Source of the DNA: Phorcus lineatus
Taxonomy: Eukaryota; Mollusca; Gastropoda; Trochida; Trochidae
Length of the DNA stretch: 64,000 nt
Direction: 5' to 3'
Assembly (NCBI GenBank): GCA_921293015.1
Contig: OV121084.1
Span: forward strand, 26,412,946 to 26,476,945
In this document: positions 48,992-63,200 of the stretch, piece by piece
How positions within the stretch are numbered: position 1 is the stretch's first letter
How the letters are laid out: the number at the start of each line of letters is the position of its first letter
The notes under the pieces: model-generated
The model's input: the letters and a program-made list of their open reading frames with translations, nothing else
Databases searched by the model: none
What the model was told of the DNA's origin: nothing
Translations under genes and position numbers: made by a program

Positions 48992-50153
48992 TGTCCCCCG
49001 CCGCAACGCGGAAACGGGGGACTATGAATTCAGCGGCGTCTGTCCGTACGTACGTACATATTCTTGTTAACGCGGTAACTCATGAAGCTTAGCACCTAGA
49101 GTGTTCATATTTGGTGACAGCTTTCAATGGAGGAAGACTCAGTCGCCAGTCGACTTTGGTGACCTTGACGTCATTTTCAAGGTCACCACGACACAAAGTA
49201 CGTCCAGATTCTTGTTAACGCGATAACTCATGAAGCTTATATGAACACTCTAGCGATAACTCATGAAGCTTATATGAACACTCTTAGCACCTAGAGTGTT
49301 CATATTTGGTGACAGCTTTCAATGGAGGAAGACTCAGACGCCAGTCGACTTTGGTGACCTTGACGTCATTTTCAAGGTCACCACGACACAAAGTACGTCC
49401 AGATTCTTGTTAACGCGATAACTCATGAAGCTTAGCACCTAGAGTTTTCATATTTGGTGACAGCTTTCAAAGGAGGAAGACTCAGACGCCAGTCGACTTT
49501 GGTGACCTTGACGTCATTTTCAAGGTCACAACGACAAACTCGTGAAGCTTAGCACCTAGAGTGTTCATATTTGGTGACAGCTTTCAATGGAGAAAGACTC
49601 AGTCGCCAGTCGACTTTGGTGACCTTGACGTCATTTTCAAGGTCACCACGACACTACGTCCGTCCGGATTCTTGTTAATGCGATATCTTGTGAAGCTTAG
49701 CACCTAGAGTGTTCATATTTGGTGAAAGCTTTCAATGGAGGAAAACTCAGAAGCCAATCGACATTGGTGACCATGACATCATTTTCAAGGTCACTACGAC
49801 ACTTTGACCAATTTCTAATACATTGTTAACGTGCACCTAGTGTTCATATTTGTTGACAGCCTTCAATGGTGGAAGACTCAGATGCCAGTTGACTTTGATG
49901 ACCTTGACCTCATTTTCAAGGTCACCACGACACTTTGACCACTGTGTAATACATTGTTAACGCGGTATCTCTTAAAGCTTAGGACCTAGAGTGTTCATAT
50001 TTGGTGACAGGTTTCAATGGCGGAAGACTCAGACGCCAGTCGACATTGGTGACCCTGACCTCATTTTCATGGTCACCATGACACTTTGACCACTGTAATA
50101 CATTGTTAACGCGATAATATTAATTATGCAAAATATCATAACGGCGGGGGACA
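48992..50153. mobile_element. Tandem-repeat-carrying element with 12-bp inverted termini
   Basis: The left end TGTCCCCCGCCG (48992-49003) and right end CGGCGGGGGACA (50142-50153) are perfect inverted repeats. Between them are about seven tandem units with a basic period near 148 bp, several shortened and one lengthened. Each unit contains GCACCTAGAGTGTTCATATT, then AGACTCAG...CCAGTCGAC, then GGTGACCTTGA and TCAAGGTCACC as an 11-bp inverted pair. The left terminus also folds on itself (GTCCCCCG...CGGGGGAC). No target duplication is clear. The architecture resembles satellite-carrying elements of bivalves (pearl/Helentron type), but the class is not settled. Confidence 0.8.
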
Positions 50154-50265
50154 TTGCCATGTTAGTGGCAAACACTTGTTCTATGTTGTGTCCCTGGGCA
50201 AGACATTTAATCCTCATTGCACTCAGTCTACCCAGGAGTACAAATAGGCACCTGAACACTTGGAG
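50154..50265 (+). repeat. SINE-like 3' fragment
   Basis: GTGTCCCTGGGCAAGACATT followed by TCTACCCAGGAGTACAAA. This is the wording of a common lophotrochozoan tRNA-SINE tail. A B-box-like GGTTTGAATTC lies at about 48951, on the other side of the satellite element, so the SINE may have been split by it. Confidence 0.5.
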
Positions 50266-50559
50266 GAACTGACTTGTATTGTTTTGTGAACTTTATTCGC
50301 TGCATCGAAGTAATATTCCTTCCAGGTTTTCATATGATTTGTTGGCTTTGTGCATGCTTTATCATAGTTAAATGCATGGTACAAAAAACCTATTACCATT
50401 ACTATAAACCGTTGTATTTAAAGACTAACTGTTCAAAGTTTCAAGGTAAGATTATATTCTGAAACTTTTAGCTTCCTCTGCCAATTGGTACCAGAAAGAT
50501 TTTTTAGCTTTAAAGATGCAGCTGTGGAGGACAAGTTGAAAATATGAAAACTTCTGAGA

Positions 50560-50725
50560 TAGGGCTTCCACGAGTACTCAATATTTCATTTGCTTCGACT
50601 GAAAAGGGGAAAACATTGTAACTTGATTAATTTGAAACTAAGTGTCTATGATTTTCGGGTACTCAGTTCGAGGCAAGACCCCCTCAAGTACTCAAGTCAA
50701 ATTTTTCGGACCCGTGGTAGTCCTA
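50560..50725. mobile_element. hAT-like MITE (166 bp)
   Basis: It starts TAGGGCTTCCACGAGTACTC and ends ACCCGTGGTAGTCCTA, imperfect inverted termini. Flanks TTCTGAGA (50552-50559) and TTCTGGTA (50726-50733) match at 6 of 8 positions, an aged 8-bp duplication. Related wording occurs at 10990-11045. Confidence 0.65.
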
Positions 50726-50813
50726 TTCTGGTAGGATATAGGCCCATCTTCTGAATCAATCTCGCCCTAGTGAGCTTCAAATGAAAAACAACTCTAAATG
50801 TTTGTCCACAGCC

Positions 50814-50819
50814 TTTATT
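50814..50819 (-). terminator. Candidate ZFYVE1 poly(A) signal
   Basis: TTTATT on plus (AATAAA on minus) followed on the minus strand by a GT- and T-rich stretch. It would imply a 5.2-kb 3' UTR, so this is tentative. A nearer non-canonical signal is equally possible. Confidence 0.25.
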
Positions 50820-53800
50820 GTTTTCTAAATATATACAGGAAAGGAATGAAATGAAGTCAAATATCAATAGAATTTTAAAGAAATTTTTACCAAAGTCTTC
50901 AAAATTTCTATTTAAATATCTAACATAAATGGATACAAACGTTATTTACGAGCAAGCTGATAATTTGACCAGTGACATAACTTTTGTCTTAGAAATGAGC
51001 ATCTTTTTTTCATATATGAGGAATCAACAGTGTTGATAACTTCCCTGCAACATTTAACTCCGTTTGTTGTCAAATATGTACTTGATTTACATTTGCAGAT
51101 TCATAGCTGCTCTTGTGTTTTACTGGTAGATTGTTACTTCTGTCATTTCTAAACAACTGTTAAAATCAAACAACTTCACATAACAAAGAAAACAAGACAA
51201 ACCACAAGTAATAGCAACCAAACATTCGACAAAACCAATAACACTTGGGTGAATCATAAATCATATATATAAATCAGCATGACACTGCGGGCAGTAGCAA
51301 GATTTTTAACAAAATAAGTGAACTCATGAAAACAAAACTGTTTCCAGTTGCAAGATGATGTCTTTTAATCAAAAGAAGCAAGTTTAAAACAAACATGCCA
51401 TGATCAGTTTAGCTATGCAAATTCCCATCCTCACCTCAAATGATTATGTTTTCACTTGATATTTGATTTTTTTTCTTTAACGGCTTTGGATGATCGGGCT
51501 GGGTAATGAGATGTTTTGACCCTCTGAAGATAATACATTTGCTATAAACTAATGATGATTGAGGAAAATTTAAAGAAAAAAATCTTTAAAAAATTTGCTA
51601 CTGCCCCTCCAATACTTCAAATCCAAATAAGGTACATATTCAAAATTCATTCAATAAGATGTAACTTACTCTTCGCTGAGCAGATCTTGAGACTGTAGCT
51701 AGAATTGAATGTATAATTTGGATGAGCATGTTTGAAAAACAACTGGCATATTATGCGCTATGATACTTTTATGTATGATCGCACCATTCAGCTCAATTTA
51801 CAATCATGGCTCAGTTCATAAAAGATTGCCCAAGGCTTCGGTACAGTATATTTTCAATGTTTAGCAACTAAAGTGTATCTTTTTTTAGTTCCATTCTATT
51901 TGTAAGTTTAACTGAAGTGAATGTGATATACTGAAAGTTCAAAGGCAAAATCTACGGCATGAGAACACAGTGAAACATTTGCAGGTCGCAAGTATACTCA
52001 ACAAAATAAGTTAAGGACCACCGCCATTTACAATTTTCAGATATTCAATAGTTCATATAATGATGAATAACTTTTGGTCCTTAAATTTTTTTTGGATGAG
52101 TATATATTTACTAAAATTCCTGTCAAATTGAGGAAGCAAAAAGTATTTTTTGATTAGCTTCTATTGACATCATAGGAAGACTGACTGCAGGCACTAAAAA
52201 AGGCATAGATTGTTTCAGCTTTGTATGATACAACCTGTAAATGTCATAAATTGCCTGTATTACCTACTGACTTTCTAACAAAATAAAAGAAATTTTCTTA
52301 TATTGGATAGGATGAATATAAATCCCAATTGTTACAGTTACAGTGAAGTTGCCCTCTAAATACAAATCCTTTCACAATGTAGCCAGACAAAGTCTTCAAA
52401 CCAAGTTGGTTCAATATATTCTAGATTTTTTATTTGGTGCAAACACCCCTAAAAGTAATCAATCCTAACGTAAAAACCTTGGATGAAGCTCTTGCACAAC
52501 CAAGATTGAATATTTTCAAATTTCCTTTCATCAACATTTCTATCTCCAGATCCTTATAGCAGGGTCTCTCGGTTTTGAGTAATAAGACATGTCTTGTAAT
52601 ACCCTCATTGAATACTTGCATCACTTGAATTTTAAATGCTGAACAAACGAATTAATTTTCTCTTGACATAACAGTTTGCAGATTAGATCCACAAAAATAC
52701 TTAATTCAGAGACACAAGTATATATCACTCAACAAAATAACCATAGCCATATACGTTCTTCTCTGTTTCCTTGGAAACCAAGCAAGGGCATATTTGAGTA
52801 CTTTAGTAAAGCCTGTCCTCAAAGACTTGTATTTCCTCCTACCCAAGCAAAGAAGGCTGCCATTATAATGCACTCTCTCAATGTAACAAAGCTAATTTTA
52901 ACCTTGCAATGCAGAGAGAGCAAAGAAAATAGACAAGTAACTATTTCTTGTGTAAGTGAATCTGACTAAAAAAATTTGGAACCATATCTACCTTGACCAA
53001 AGTGGCCACTGCCAGAGCTAGATTTGTCTATTTACACATTGCACGTTTCTTATCACAGTACCAACATTTATGCAGAAGCAAGAATACTTACAAACCAATG
53101 TACACAGTTGATTTATATTTACAATAGTACTCTACTTTCAGTTCATGGAAATGATCAAGCAAGTTGAGTGGATAGCTCATTTAAACCTTATGAAGATTGT
53201 GCGAGTTACTGCTAAGTGGCGCTTTGGTAATATTTCAGCCAATAGCAGAGTGTTGATTTAGTTTTATACAGCCCTTTAGATAGAGAGAAGATATCTTTGA
53301 TTACAAGGTGACTCCATACTGAAGTTCTTGTATAAACAATGAGATCATTTCGTTTTCTGTTACACTATCAGTAATCATGTATATTAATCTTTGATGCAAG
53401 ACCCTGAATAAAGTTATGAGTATACAAGTAATATTTATAATAAAGTTCAACACCATCAGGTTAGCTCTGTCCAGAAATGATAAAATTGGTGCCCTGGCTG
53501 ATTAATGCTTTGCAAAATCTGTAGAGTGGTCCCAATTTCAATATCTGGTCTTTGAGCTGCCATCACTTTGTGACACTTTCTTATGTTATTTAGATAGGTA
53601 ATACTGAAATCAACACTGAATTTTCATGTGGCACGTGTGATTTCAGTTGATATTTCACCTTCCAAGATTGAATAGCCAATCAGTGTTTTAACTTATATTC
53701 TTGTTAAGGGACAGCCATACTTAAAGGTTATTTTGTATATAAATTGCTGAATTAGTGATTTGTATATCTATCAAGTGATTTGTATATCTATCAGTCAATG

Positions 53801-56013
53801 TAAAATATCTAAGATATGGATTTTGGAATTTGATTTTTTTTTTTAAATGAAAGTATTAATTTACGAAGATGACATCTTGAAAACTCTCCAAATGTAGGAA
53901 ATAAGGTTGTCATTTGCCTCGCACAATTTTCTATTGGACTGCCCTTATTCAGATATTATTCAAAATATAATTACTAACATTACCTCTGAAACATGACACC
54001 ATTATCCTATTTTGTATTTTTAAAATCATTTACAACATTAATATTCATACTGCTGGAACTGATTTTAAATCTTTTTGAGTAAACAGCATGTTTTTGAGAA
54101 AATAGTCAAAAGGCTGTGTATATTGTTGGCAATAATAAAAATAATATTTAGAATACAAAGCATGCCCTATACTAAATATTCATTGATCATAAATGTATAA
54201 ATTGATCATAAATGTGTTTTGAACTAGGCCTACATATTTGACAAATGGTATGATTCAAGAAATGAAACAAACAAACATGTAACTAGACTAGTAAATCAAA
54301 CCATCACCTCTCTGATTTCATCAAGGACAGTAATCATAGCAACAAGCATCCGCTAATGCAGAATTAAGGAGAGGGGGTAGTACCATCTCTATAGACATAC
54401 AACCTGTTATTTTTCACAGTATCCATGTAACCTCCATGTAACTTTACCACCCCCTCCTTCCTCCCTTGTATTGCAAATATATGCAAGTAAAGCAATTGAC
54501 CCCATCTGCGCAACTTAATTCACAGTAATTCGTAGAGACATGTGCATTTTTATGAAGTCATTTCCTTAAACTGAATTTTATAATCAGGGAATGTTGTAAA
54601 TCATTACAATTAAAACCCTGATTTGCAAAGAGCTTACAATATGGATTACTATTTAAATTTATGTCATTTCTAATTCACAACCCTAATGAATACTTTTAAG
54701 CTGCGCATGAGCTTCTTTTAAATTCACACATTGCTTAATAAGTCAATTACTTCATTTAATGCTTTTACACAATGGTGATACCACAGCATCTATATAAAGA
54801 AAAGATGTAACATTATTACATTTAATTATGGAATCCCTCTCTTGAATGGAGCATTTACATATGTAATGATGTTATACAAATATCAAGAGTATGCATGATG
54901 ACAAAAAATGAAAGTCTACACATTTCTTAATTATTGGTTTTGAGAGAAACAATGTTATGAAAAATAAGAAGAAATCATGATCAAACTTTAGAAAATTACA
55001 TTACAAAGCAAGATTTTGGACAACATCTTTACTTTCATAAAAAAACCTTGGCTACCATATGCTAACTTTTAACAGGGTGAACATGTTTTCACAATAAGTA
55101 AGTTGTTATCTAGCAAGAAGCTTTCCTTTACGTTAACAATAACTAACAAAGTGTAGGAGACACTAGCAACCAGTGGAGAGCTACGATAGGATATTTACCC
55201 TTGCCTTTGTCAGTTATTGGACTAACTTCAACCCAAAATCAGTGCCATATACAGGGGTCGTTCAAGGGGGCTTAACACCCCCCTATCGAATTGGAGAGTC
55301 CCCCCCGATTCACTTTCAAATTTCATGAATCCGCAACTACAATTTACCGGAAAATTGGGATGTCTCAAACAAAGGAAATAGGATTCAAGAATTCTTTTTT
55401 TTTTCAGGTCAAGATTTTCACTTGGAATGTGACCTTTGACATTTGCAAAGGTTTACCCTTCTGATAAAAAAACAACAAACAACCTTCCATTACTTTTTCA
55501 GAAACTTAATATTTCAACTAAAACCCTGTGGTTATGGCCCTTTTTGTATGGGAATGTAGGTTTCAACCGAAAATAATAGACCATATCTTCCTACTTTCAT
55601 TACATTGATGCACATTACTGGAAGCTAAATGTTGAGAGAAACAGTTTTAGACACATCAAATAGAAAAGGGTTTGGCAAACAATGTCAAGACTGGTGACTT
55701 GAAAAAAATTAAGTAGCATATTTTGGTGAATAGGAAAAATATCTCATTTACAAGAAATCTCATAGGTCAAAATCAATGTTAATACCATTATACAAAATTA
55801 CCCATAGTTTTCTATAAACATTTCATAAACCACAATATCAAAAATTCTGTGTCTAGAGTACATAATCTTAGAACCTGTTCAGAAATGTAACCACTTATTA
55901 CCATCCAGGCTCTATTACACATCACTAAATAAGCTCATACATTGCTGGACAGGCCAAATGTCTTGAATTTGAACAAAGGGGAGATAATCATAAACAGAGT
56001 TACCTCCCCTTGA
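50820..56013. other. Gene-free stretch, possibly ZFYVE1 3' UTR
   Basis: No exon is recognised. CTCAACAAAATAA occurs near 51997 and again near 52729 in the same orientation. A 22-bp direct duplication (GTGATTTGTATATCTATCA) lies at about 53756-53796. The rest is unremarkable AT-rich sequence that could be 3' UTR or intergenic. Confidence 0.4.
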
Positions 56014-57177
56014 TCAAAGCTTATCTGCCTTTAGCTGGCACTTAGTGCAGACTCTGACAGGGTAGTCCCAGCCTCGAGAGGGCACTGGAAGCTTGTGAGG
56101 TGAACACGCCCCACATACACCCTGGCCACAGGATCGACAGTGGTGGATCGGAATCTTGTACGTGAAATCAGTCGAGCACACGTTACATTTTGTAATCTGC
56201 TCATCAGGAACCCAGTACGCTGGCCTTGCAGAATCTTTTAACATTCCTGCAAAAGAAATGCTTTTATTACTTTTTTTTTTTAAAGAAATCAAGAAGCTTA
56301 GTTGTCAAAATGAAAGTCAATAAGGCCAGGCGCTAAATTGAGAATCTTTGCCAAAGGTTTGACTCAAGAAATAACAGATCCTCTTAATAACTGAAAACAT
56401 ATTCAAATATAAAGGTAGTTTGGCCTTAATGACTTCTTCTATTGTTTGACATTAAAAGCTGTATGTTAAAATAAATAACTACTGATCTCATGGCTAGATA
56501 AACTGAGATTTAAAATGGTGAATCCGCAATGAGACATGAGTTGAAAGACTTGTGGTGTCACCCTGGGTAAGGGACTTATACAAGATATGACCCTGTTCAC
56601 CCAGCCGTGCAAAATGGGTACCTGGTAACAGTTGTACTGGAGCAGGCTGTTGCGCAACTATATGTCAGCCCAAGTTAGATAAGTATAATGGAGCATAGAA
56701 CATATAGCTGAACTGTACCTAGAGGATAATCTATAGCTGAAGCCACGGCACCAAGTGTTGAACTGACAACTTCTCCAACCTTCCTTGCTGTCACTGGTGT
56801 CTCCCCTTCTCTTGGTTTCTCGGCTGAACAAACAAATAATTTGTCATTCAACTTACAATAGCTTCTTACTACAGATTGTCAAACATTTGATTTCAACGAA
56901 GACAGTGCATCACTCTCTATTGTGTAAAGGGAAGGTCAATTCTTTATAAGTGCAGTGATTTAGGAAATGGGTCACACAAAAACTTCTAAAATGCCAACAA
57001 AAGAAGTTGCAAGGTTTATCAAAGATAATATATGTAAAAATAAAAAAAATAAATCCCTTCATTGCTGTAAATGCAATAAATGTTTCAACTTAAAAAGAAT
57101 TAGACACACTCCATATCAAATAACACTTTTACCATATATATTTTTGCAATATTTTTTTATTACTCGTTTCTCAATCA

Positions 57178-57210
<33 letters not shown>

Positions 57211-60200
57211 ACTGCAACACATGTCAAACCACTTTGTGTACTTTGGCCGAGTTACCAATGGTTGCTACTGTGTTAGTTAATCTAAAAATTACAGCTTCAG
57301 CCTTATGTTACATCATGACAACTCAAACATTAGATTGAAGCAACACTTCACCAGTGTCAGTATTTCCTTTCAAGACTGATCATACTCCATGCTGTCATGC
57401 AGTGCTGAGAGGATCAGGTCAATGAAGGGAAACTGCAGAGAGTCCCACCTTTACCGTTACCTTGGTAACAATCCTCACAGACACGCACTGGCTCTGGACC
57501 CCAGCCTCTTTCTGGCACTGGCCGCTTGTGGCTGGAGCATGAGTCACAGAACCCTTTGCCGCAGGCTCGGCAGTGATGCTTCTGGTCATTGTGGCTGAAC
57601 TCCTCACCACACTTGTGACATTGCTGTAAGGAGGAAAGGAAATGACATATGGTTGTTTAGGTATATTGCAATATGAACCGACTTGCCAGACTTAACACAT
57701 TTTATTCTTAGATACTGTTTAGTTAAAACAATAGTATCATTCAGCCTAAAAAGCTTTGTTTATACTTTGACCTTTACTTGAACAATCAGTGTTTGGACAT
57801 TTTCTAAGAGTTTGGTTTCTACTTCAAAAGAGAGTATTGTTAAAAATTATAAGACGCCTAGCGGTTAAAACAATTGCAAAAAAGTACTTTAACTGATAGC
57901 AGGTATAGTTTTTTTAAGACATAACAATTGAAAGACGTTATCCATTCTTCCATGGTGACCCTGATCAAACAATACTCTATATTCTTTGTGGAATGTTAAC
58001 CATATGATAAGCCATAAACAAAGGCAGCAGTTGCCAGTACAAATACTTTATTCTTCAAGTGAGAGGACAGTACTGACCTACTGTGCATGCATTTACTCAA
58101 AAAACTACTCACAAATATGTACATCTCTCTATACTCTCAAAATTTAAGATAAAGTGTTGCTCAAACTTATGAAGATAACTTCAGAAACTTCTCACATGTA
58201 TTTGGGAGTTTGGGACCCAATATGTCGGAGCTATCTGGTCTGCAGTCCACTCAGCCAGATATTTTGTCGGTTTGGCTCCCACGCTGCCAATGGTGTCTGC
58301 CACAAGATGAAGGCTGTCAAGAACCTTCCGTGCTGCATTGTGGGTACCGTCCAGTCCAAGGTTGCTCTGGAGATGAGGTGTGAGGTAAGGACAACACTAG
58401 GGTTTAAGAATGTGAACTTAAATGGCATATAAAATTTGATTTAAAAGTATTCGATCATCAACAAGGATGGTCTCTAAGACCAATGCCAAGGATCATCCTT
58501 TAGGACAAGAAGTATTTTTAGCATGAAAGATTCAAAAGATTGCTCAAACTGAGAAATATAACATTTTTAGTTCATTCAGCAATTATATATCATATATTTT
58601 CTATTCATCATTGTTATGTACGTTTTCATTTCACATTCATTCAGAAATATGTTACTTTCATTAAGACATTTAATCCTAGTATATCTATGCCTCAATATGT
58701 TTTTATTCTCAATCATTTGCCAGGATTATAGATAGCTAAGATTATCAAGATTACACAGAGAACTCTATGAGCCCACTGACCCCTGGCCAGATGTGAGTGA
58801 CCTCCGAGTGAACGACAGCCTCCACGTCCTGATTTCCGTACCAATACTGGCGACTACGGTAAATGATGCCACAGTTCGGACACTCCAGCACATATCTGAA
58901 CAACACAGGATGTTAACTCGTTTATATATATACACTCAAATCCATTAGCTATATATATGCTACTTCCAGAACCTAGAATAAAATATGAACCATCAAAAAA
59001 CTATTCACATTTCAAACCTGTATCCTTCTTTTCACATTTTAACTTGTAAAATAACCTTTTGCAACTAAGACCATATTCTCAACCATTTTAACATTTTTGT
59101 CACTTTTACATGTTAGAAAACAAAATTTTTTCTTAGAACCAATTTTTTAAAATCTTGCTGTTAACATTTTAAAAAAACATCAAAAATCCTATTTCAATGT
59201 ATTTGAATCTAAAACCAAGCTACCATAACTACTCACCCAGACCAGATATATTTTCCAAGTCCAACCCAAGTGTTGTCATCTGATGACGAAGTCTTTGGCA
59301 CCACAATTTTTCTCTCACCTTTTGTCTGAATACATTTCTGCAAATATTAAAGATTCATATTTATAAAAACATATTTTACCAAGGGATGATCATTTTTTCT
59401 TAGTCTACAGCATTAATTGATGAAAAATGTTTTCTTGTCATCTATCTTGACATCGGCAGCGGAGGACATTACATGTACAAGCAATTTGAAACGTTACCCC
59501 AAACCATCTAATACAATTCCCCTCTATCAGGGGAGCAAAGTATCTTATCAGGCTTGGTCTATATATATTGCATTGCATAAGTATTAACCATTTGACACCT
59601 AAGTTTTGCATGGTTAAACATATGACACATATATCACAAATGCTAAGAATATAGCAGTATCAGTTCAACCTGGACACAAACTTGTAATGAAATAATACTC
59701 TTTAGATATTCCATTTGTTATGAGTTTGACTTGATATTTGTAAACGTACATTGCCTACAAACATATTAATACAATTCTTAATGATAATTCAATGATAGCT
59801 CTGAAAGCATCACTTGGCAGTCAAACACTTGTAAGAAGATAGATATTTACAAACATATTTAGTGTGTGATGATGCAGTTACCTTCTAAAAAGAATGTACA
59901 TATTGAAGGATACAAGACAAATCAAAATGGTGACCCTCTTAATTTATTTTGCACGACTTTCCTTGGCTACTTCTTGCCCCTTCTGCATATGGATGGCAAA
60001 TATTGTTCAACCTCACCTTGCACAAGTAGACCTTGTTGCCAAACTGATGCTGATACTGACAGTGTTTGTTCTCCTCTGACTGATGGCATGCAACATCCAC
60101 GTTGTGGTTCATACTCCTCGTACACCGCACCCTGAAACCAACACAAACAGTCCCATCATCCTCAACATATACCCATATTCATTTCACTAAACAATGTAAC

Positions 60201-63200
60201 AATCAATAAACTGCATGATCTAAGAAAATCACTGTGCCCTTTACTTACCGGATATATATGTCTTATCCTCAACATTACTTTAAATTAGCTATTTTCAGGA
60301 TAAATACTTTTTGTACAATGACATGATAAATAAATTGTTAATAATGTAAAAAATAAATGTGCATTTTACCTCATGGATACATAAACATTAATTGCTATCA
60401 CTTTTATAAAACAAATGACAGAGGCTTGTTGCTAAACTTAGCACACCAGCAGAGTCTTTCAGCAATACCAAATGACACTTAAGGGGAAGGGGTGTGCACT
60501 TGTGTTCTTGTTCAAGATATCTGTAACTTATATGGCCCTACTCATCACCCATTTCAGTCATAAGTGTTCACTTACCCACAAGCCTTACACTTGGCTGTAC
60601 AGGTGAAATACTGATCAGGAAATGTGTTAGGAATTGGCTTGTCAATATCACCACTGAATTTCTCATTAAGACACTGAAACAAAAAACATGATTATGAAAG
60701 CATTGAATGAATAATTCTTTTCATGGTAGACGAAGGCATCACAATAAAGCAATAATGGCCCATCAACCTTTGCTCTGGCATAAAATTTGGTTTTTGAAAA
60801 AACAATTTGAAACTTTTTTTTAAGGAAATAAGCAACTTTTTCTATGCACTTAGAAATGACATTACCTCAAAATCTTGCATGGCAAAAGGACATTTATTGG
60901 TGAATTAGTTAGTGTCAAATCATACAAATTTACAAGAATAACATCTGGTTTAAAAAACTGAGCAAGATACAGTACAAAGATAAGAACTATACTGAAACAT
61001 TGCTTTCATAAATATAAAAGAAGTTGATGATCCATTTTGATAAGCAAAAGATTTGCCAAATTTGGCAAATGATAATCAAATATTTGTTGGCCAGCTGTTG
61101 AAGAGTAATTGAATGTGACTATTTTGCTGAGAGATTCGAGAGTGAGGAAAAGAGGGCAAGACTTCTGTGAATGTTTGTTTGTTTGACAGATTGGGAAATT
61201 TAATATAATAATAATATTATTGTGATGATACTTCTGACAAAATTTTGCAAACCTTAAGACTCTGAAAGACGACAGAGGAGACCCTGGCCGTCCTGACTGT
61301 GTTGTTTGCCAGCAGATCTTTCACTGCTTTCTGTAGAGGCTGGAAGTTGGTCGGGGGGTTCATTGTGCGTGTCCCGACATAGTGCAGGCTGCTGAATGCA
61401 TCAATCGTACACTCAGACTGTTTGAACTTCCCTCGTATCAAATCTTCTGGTGTCACTCCTGTACACAGTGAACACATCATTGACACCATACACAGATAAG
61501 ATAACACATAATGGACACCTTACACAGGTCAGATAACATATCACTGTTGGAAGTGTGTCTCTGTCTGGCTATCTTAAGTCAAACATGTAACACAAACATT
61601 ATTTGTAATCTACTCTAGTTTGCAGATTAGAAGAGGAGTGAACTCCATATATTGTCTATAAATATCAAGAAATTGGACAAAATTATAAGATGTAAAGAAT
61701 TACAAACAAAATTGGAAATTGAAATACTTGAAAAATAATTACCATGAAATCACGATAACTCATAGTTAACTTCTATTATGAAATCACTTCATAATATTCA
61801 TTAGTTTTTGTTGAATGCTACCAAATATGTGTCCATTATACGTATAGAGCCGTGTGTTAATATTACATATTATTGGAAATCAATGTGGGGATATATTATA
61901 TCACTGTATACATCAATATATGGATGATTTGTCATGTAAAACAGTTTCGCCTCATATAACCACTAGTTTAAAATTATTGACAACTAATTTTCAAACTACA
62001 AAATGGAGTTTGTCAGACACCAGTTTTATTTCATATCATATCCTGTGGAAACTCAACTCTGACAATATCAATTAAGTATCCACTATGAATAATCATCCTT
62101 CTGGATATCATCATCATACCTTGTCAAAATTCTCTTGTTTTAATGACAAATCAATATTACCATAATGCGTTAGACAGCTTTATGCCAATCGGTAACCAGT
62201 TCAAGTAGTTGCTGCACAAAAATCAATGTAAAATTCAGCTGTGGAATTGAAGCCAAGTGAAAATTGTTTTATTACTCTCCCGTTTAAGATACCGCCGTTT
62301 AATAAACCTTTAATGTTATAACACATTGTGTCATAACATCGCGTGCTGATTGACGCCAAATGACGTCACAATCTTTAAGTATGACGTCACAATGTTAGCA
62401 GCGCTGCGGCAATGGTAATCTCGGCGATTTTCATGCTTTTTATTTGATATAATTCTATTAGTAATAAATAAAATACTAAACTCAGTCCCGTTGAATAACA
62501 GTTTTATGAAACTTGTGAATGGTATCGGTATCTAACTCGATTCCGCTTGTAAAATACCAAATCATTCACTCGTTTCATTAAAATGTTATGTTGTTTAGTA
62601 TTTTCTATTAATGTTGCAAGGTAATGATTCACCTACCAAAATTCCACTGTTTCAAATCATCTAAAACTTCCAATGGCCACTAACAAAGTGGCGTGCCAGT
62701 TGCATTGGTCAGAGTAGTGTATGCCTCTGGTCCCATTCAAGCATTAACATGATAGAGATATGACATTGATGAGAGTAAACAGTTCACTCACCATCTTTTC
62801 CTCCCCGCAAGTGAATCACATCTGTGTGAAGGGTCTCATGGAATATTATCACAGCAGGACCAATGTTGGATACGGACAAGTTGTACCTCTGGGTCGCCGC
62901 TCGCAGTTCCGCAGAGAAATGTTTCAAATAAGCCTTTGAGGCATCGCTGAGGAAATTCAACATGTCCACATGTAGCCTCTCTGCCCTTGTGCGGTATATC
63001 ACAATATCGGAGATGGCAAGGATCTTGAGAAGAAGTCTGGTCCTCTGGTTCTGGTTGCTGGTGACGCCGAGCAGCCCCTCCGTGTCTATCACAATGGCGT
63101 TGGTTACTGGGTCGTGAGCAACCCACACTCCAACAGTGCAGGACTCCTGTTCTGGAGACGTTTGAAAAACTTCTTTTCCACCAAAGAATGTGTGATTTAA

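Noticed and set aside
48992..50153. CRISPR-like array
   Set aside because: Units are about 148 bp with no short repeat/unique spacer alternation, and the DNA is animal nuclear.
56967..57338. 123-codon plus-strand ORF with a tyrosine run
   Set aside because: It lies inside a ZFYVE1 intron on the other strand, and the tyrosines come from the ATT microsatellite.
58154..58432. Plus-strand 92-codon ORF
   Set aside because: It is the shadow of ZFYVE1 exon 58196-58366, whose minus-strand reading matches the vertebrate protein.
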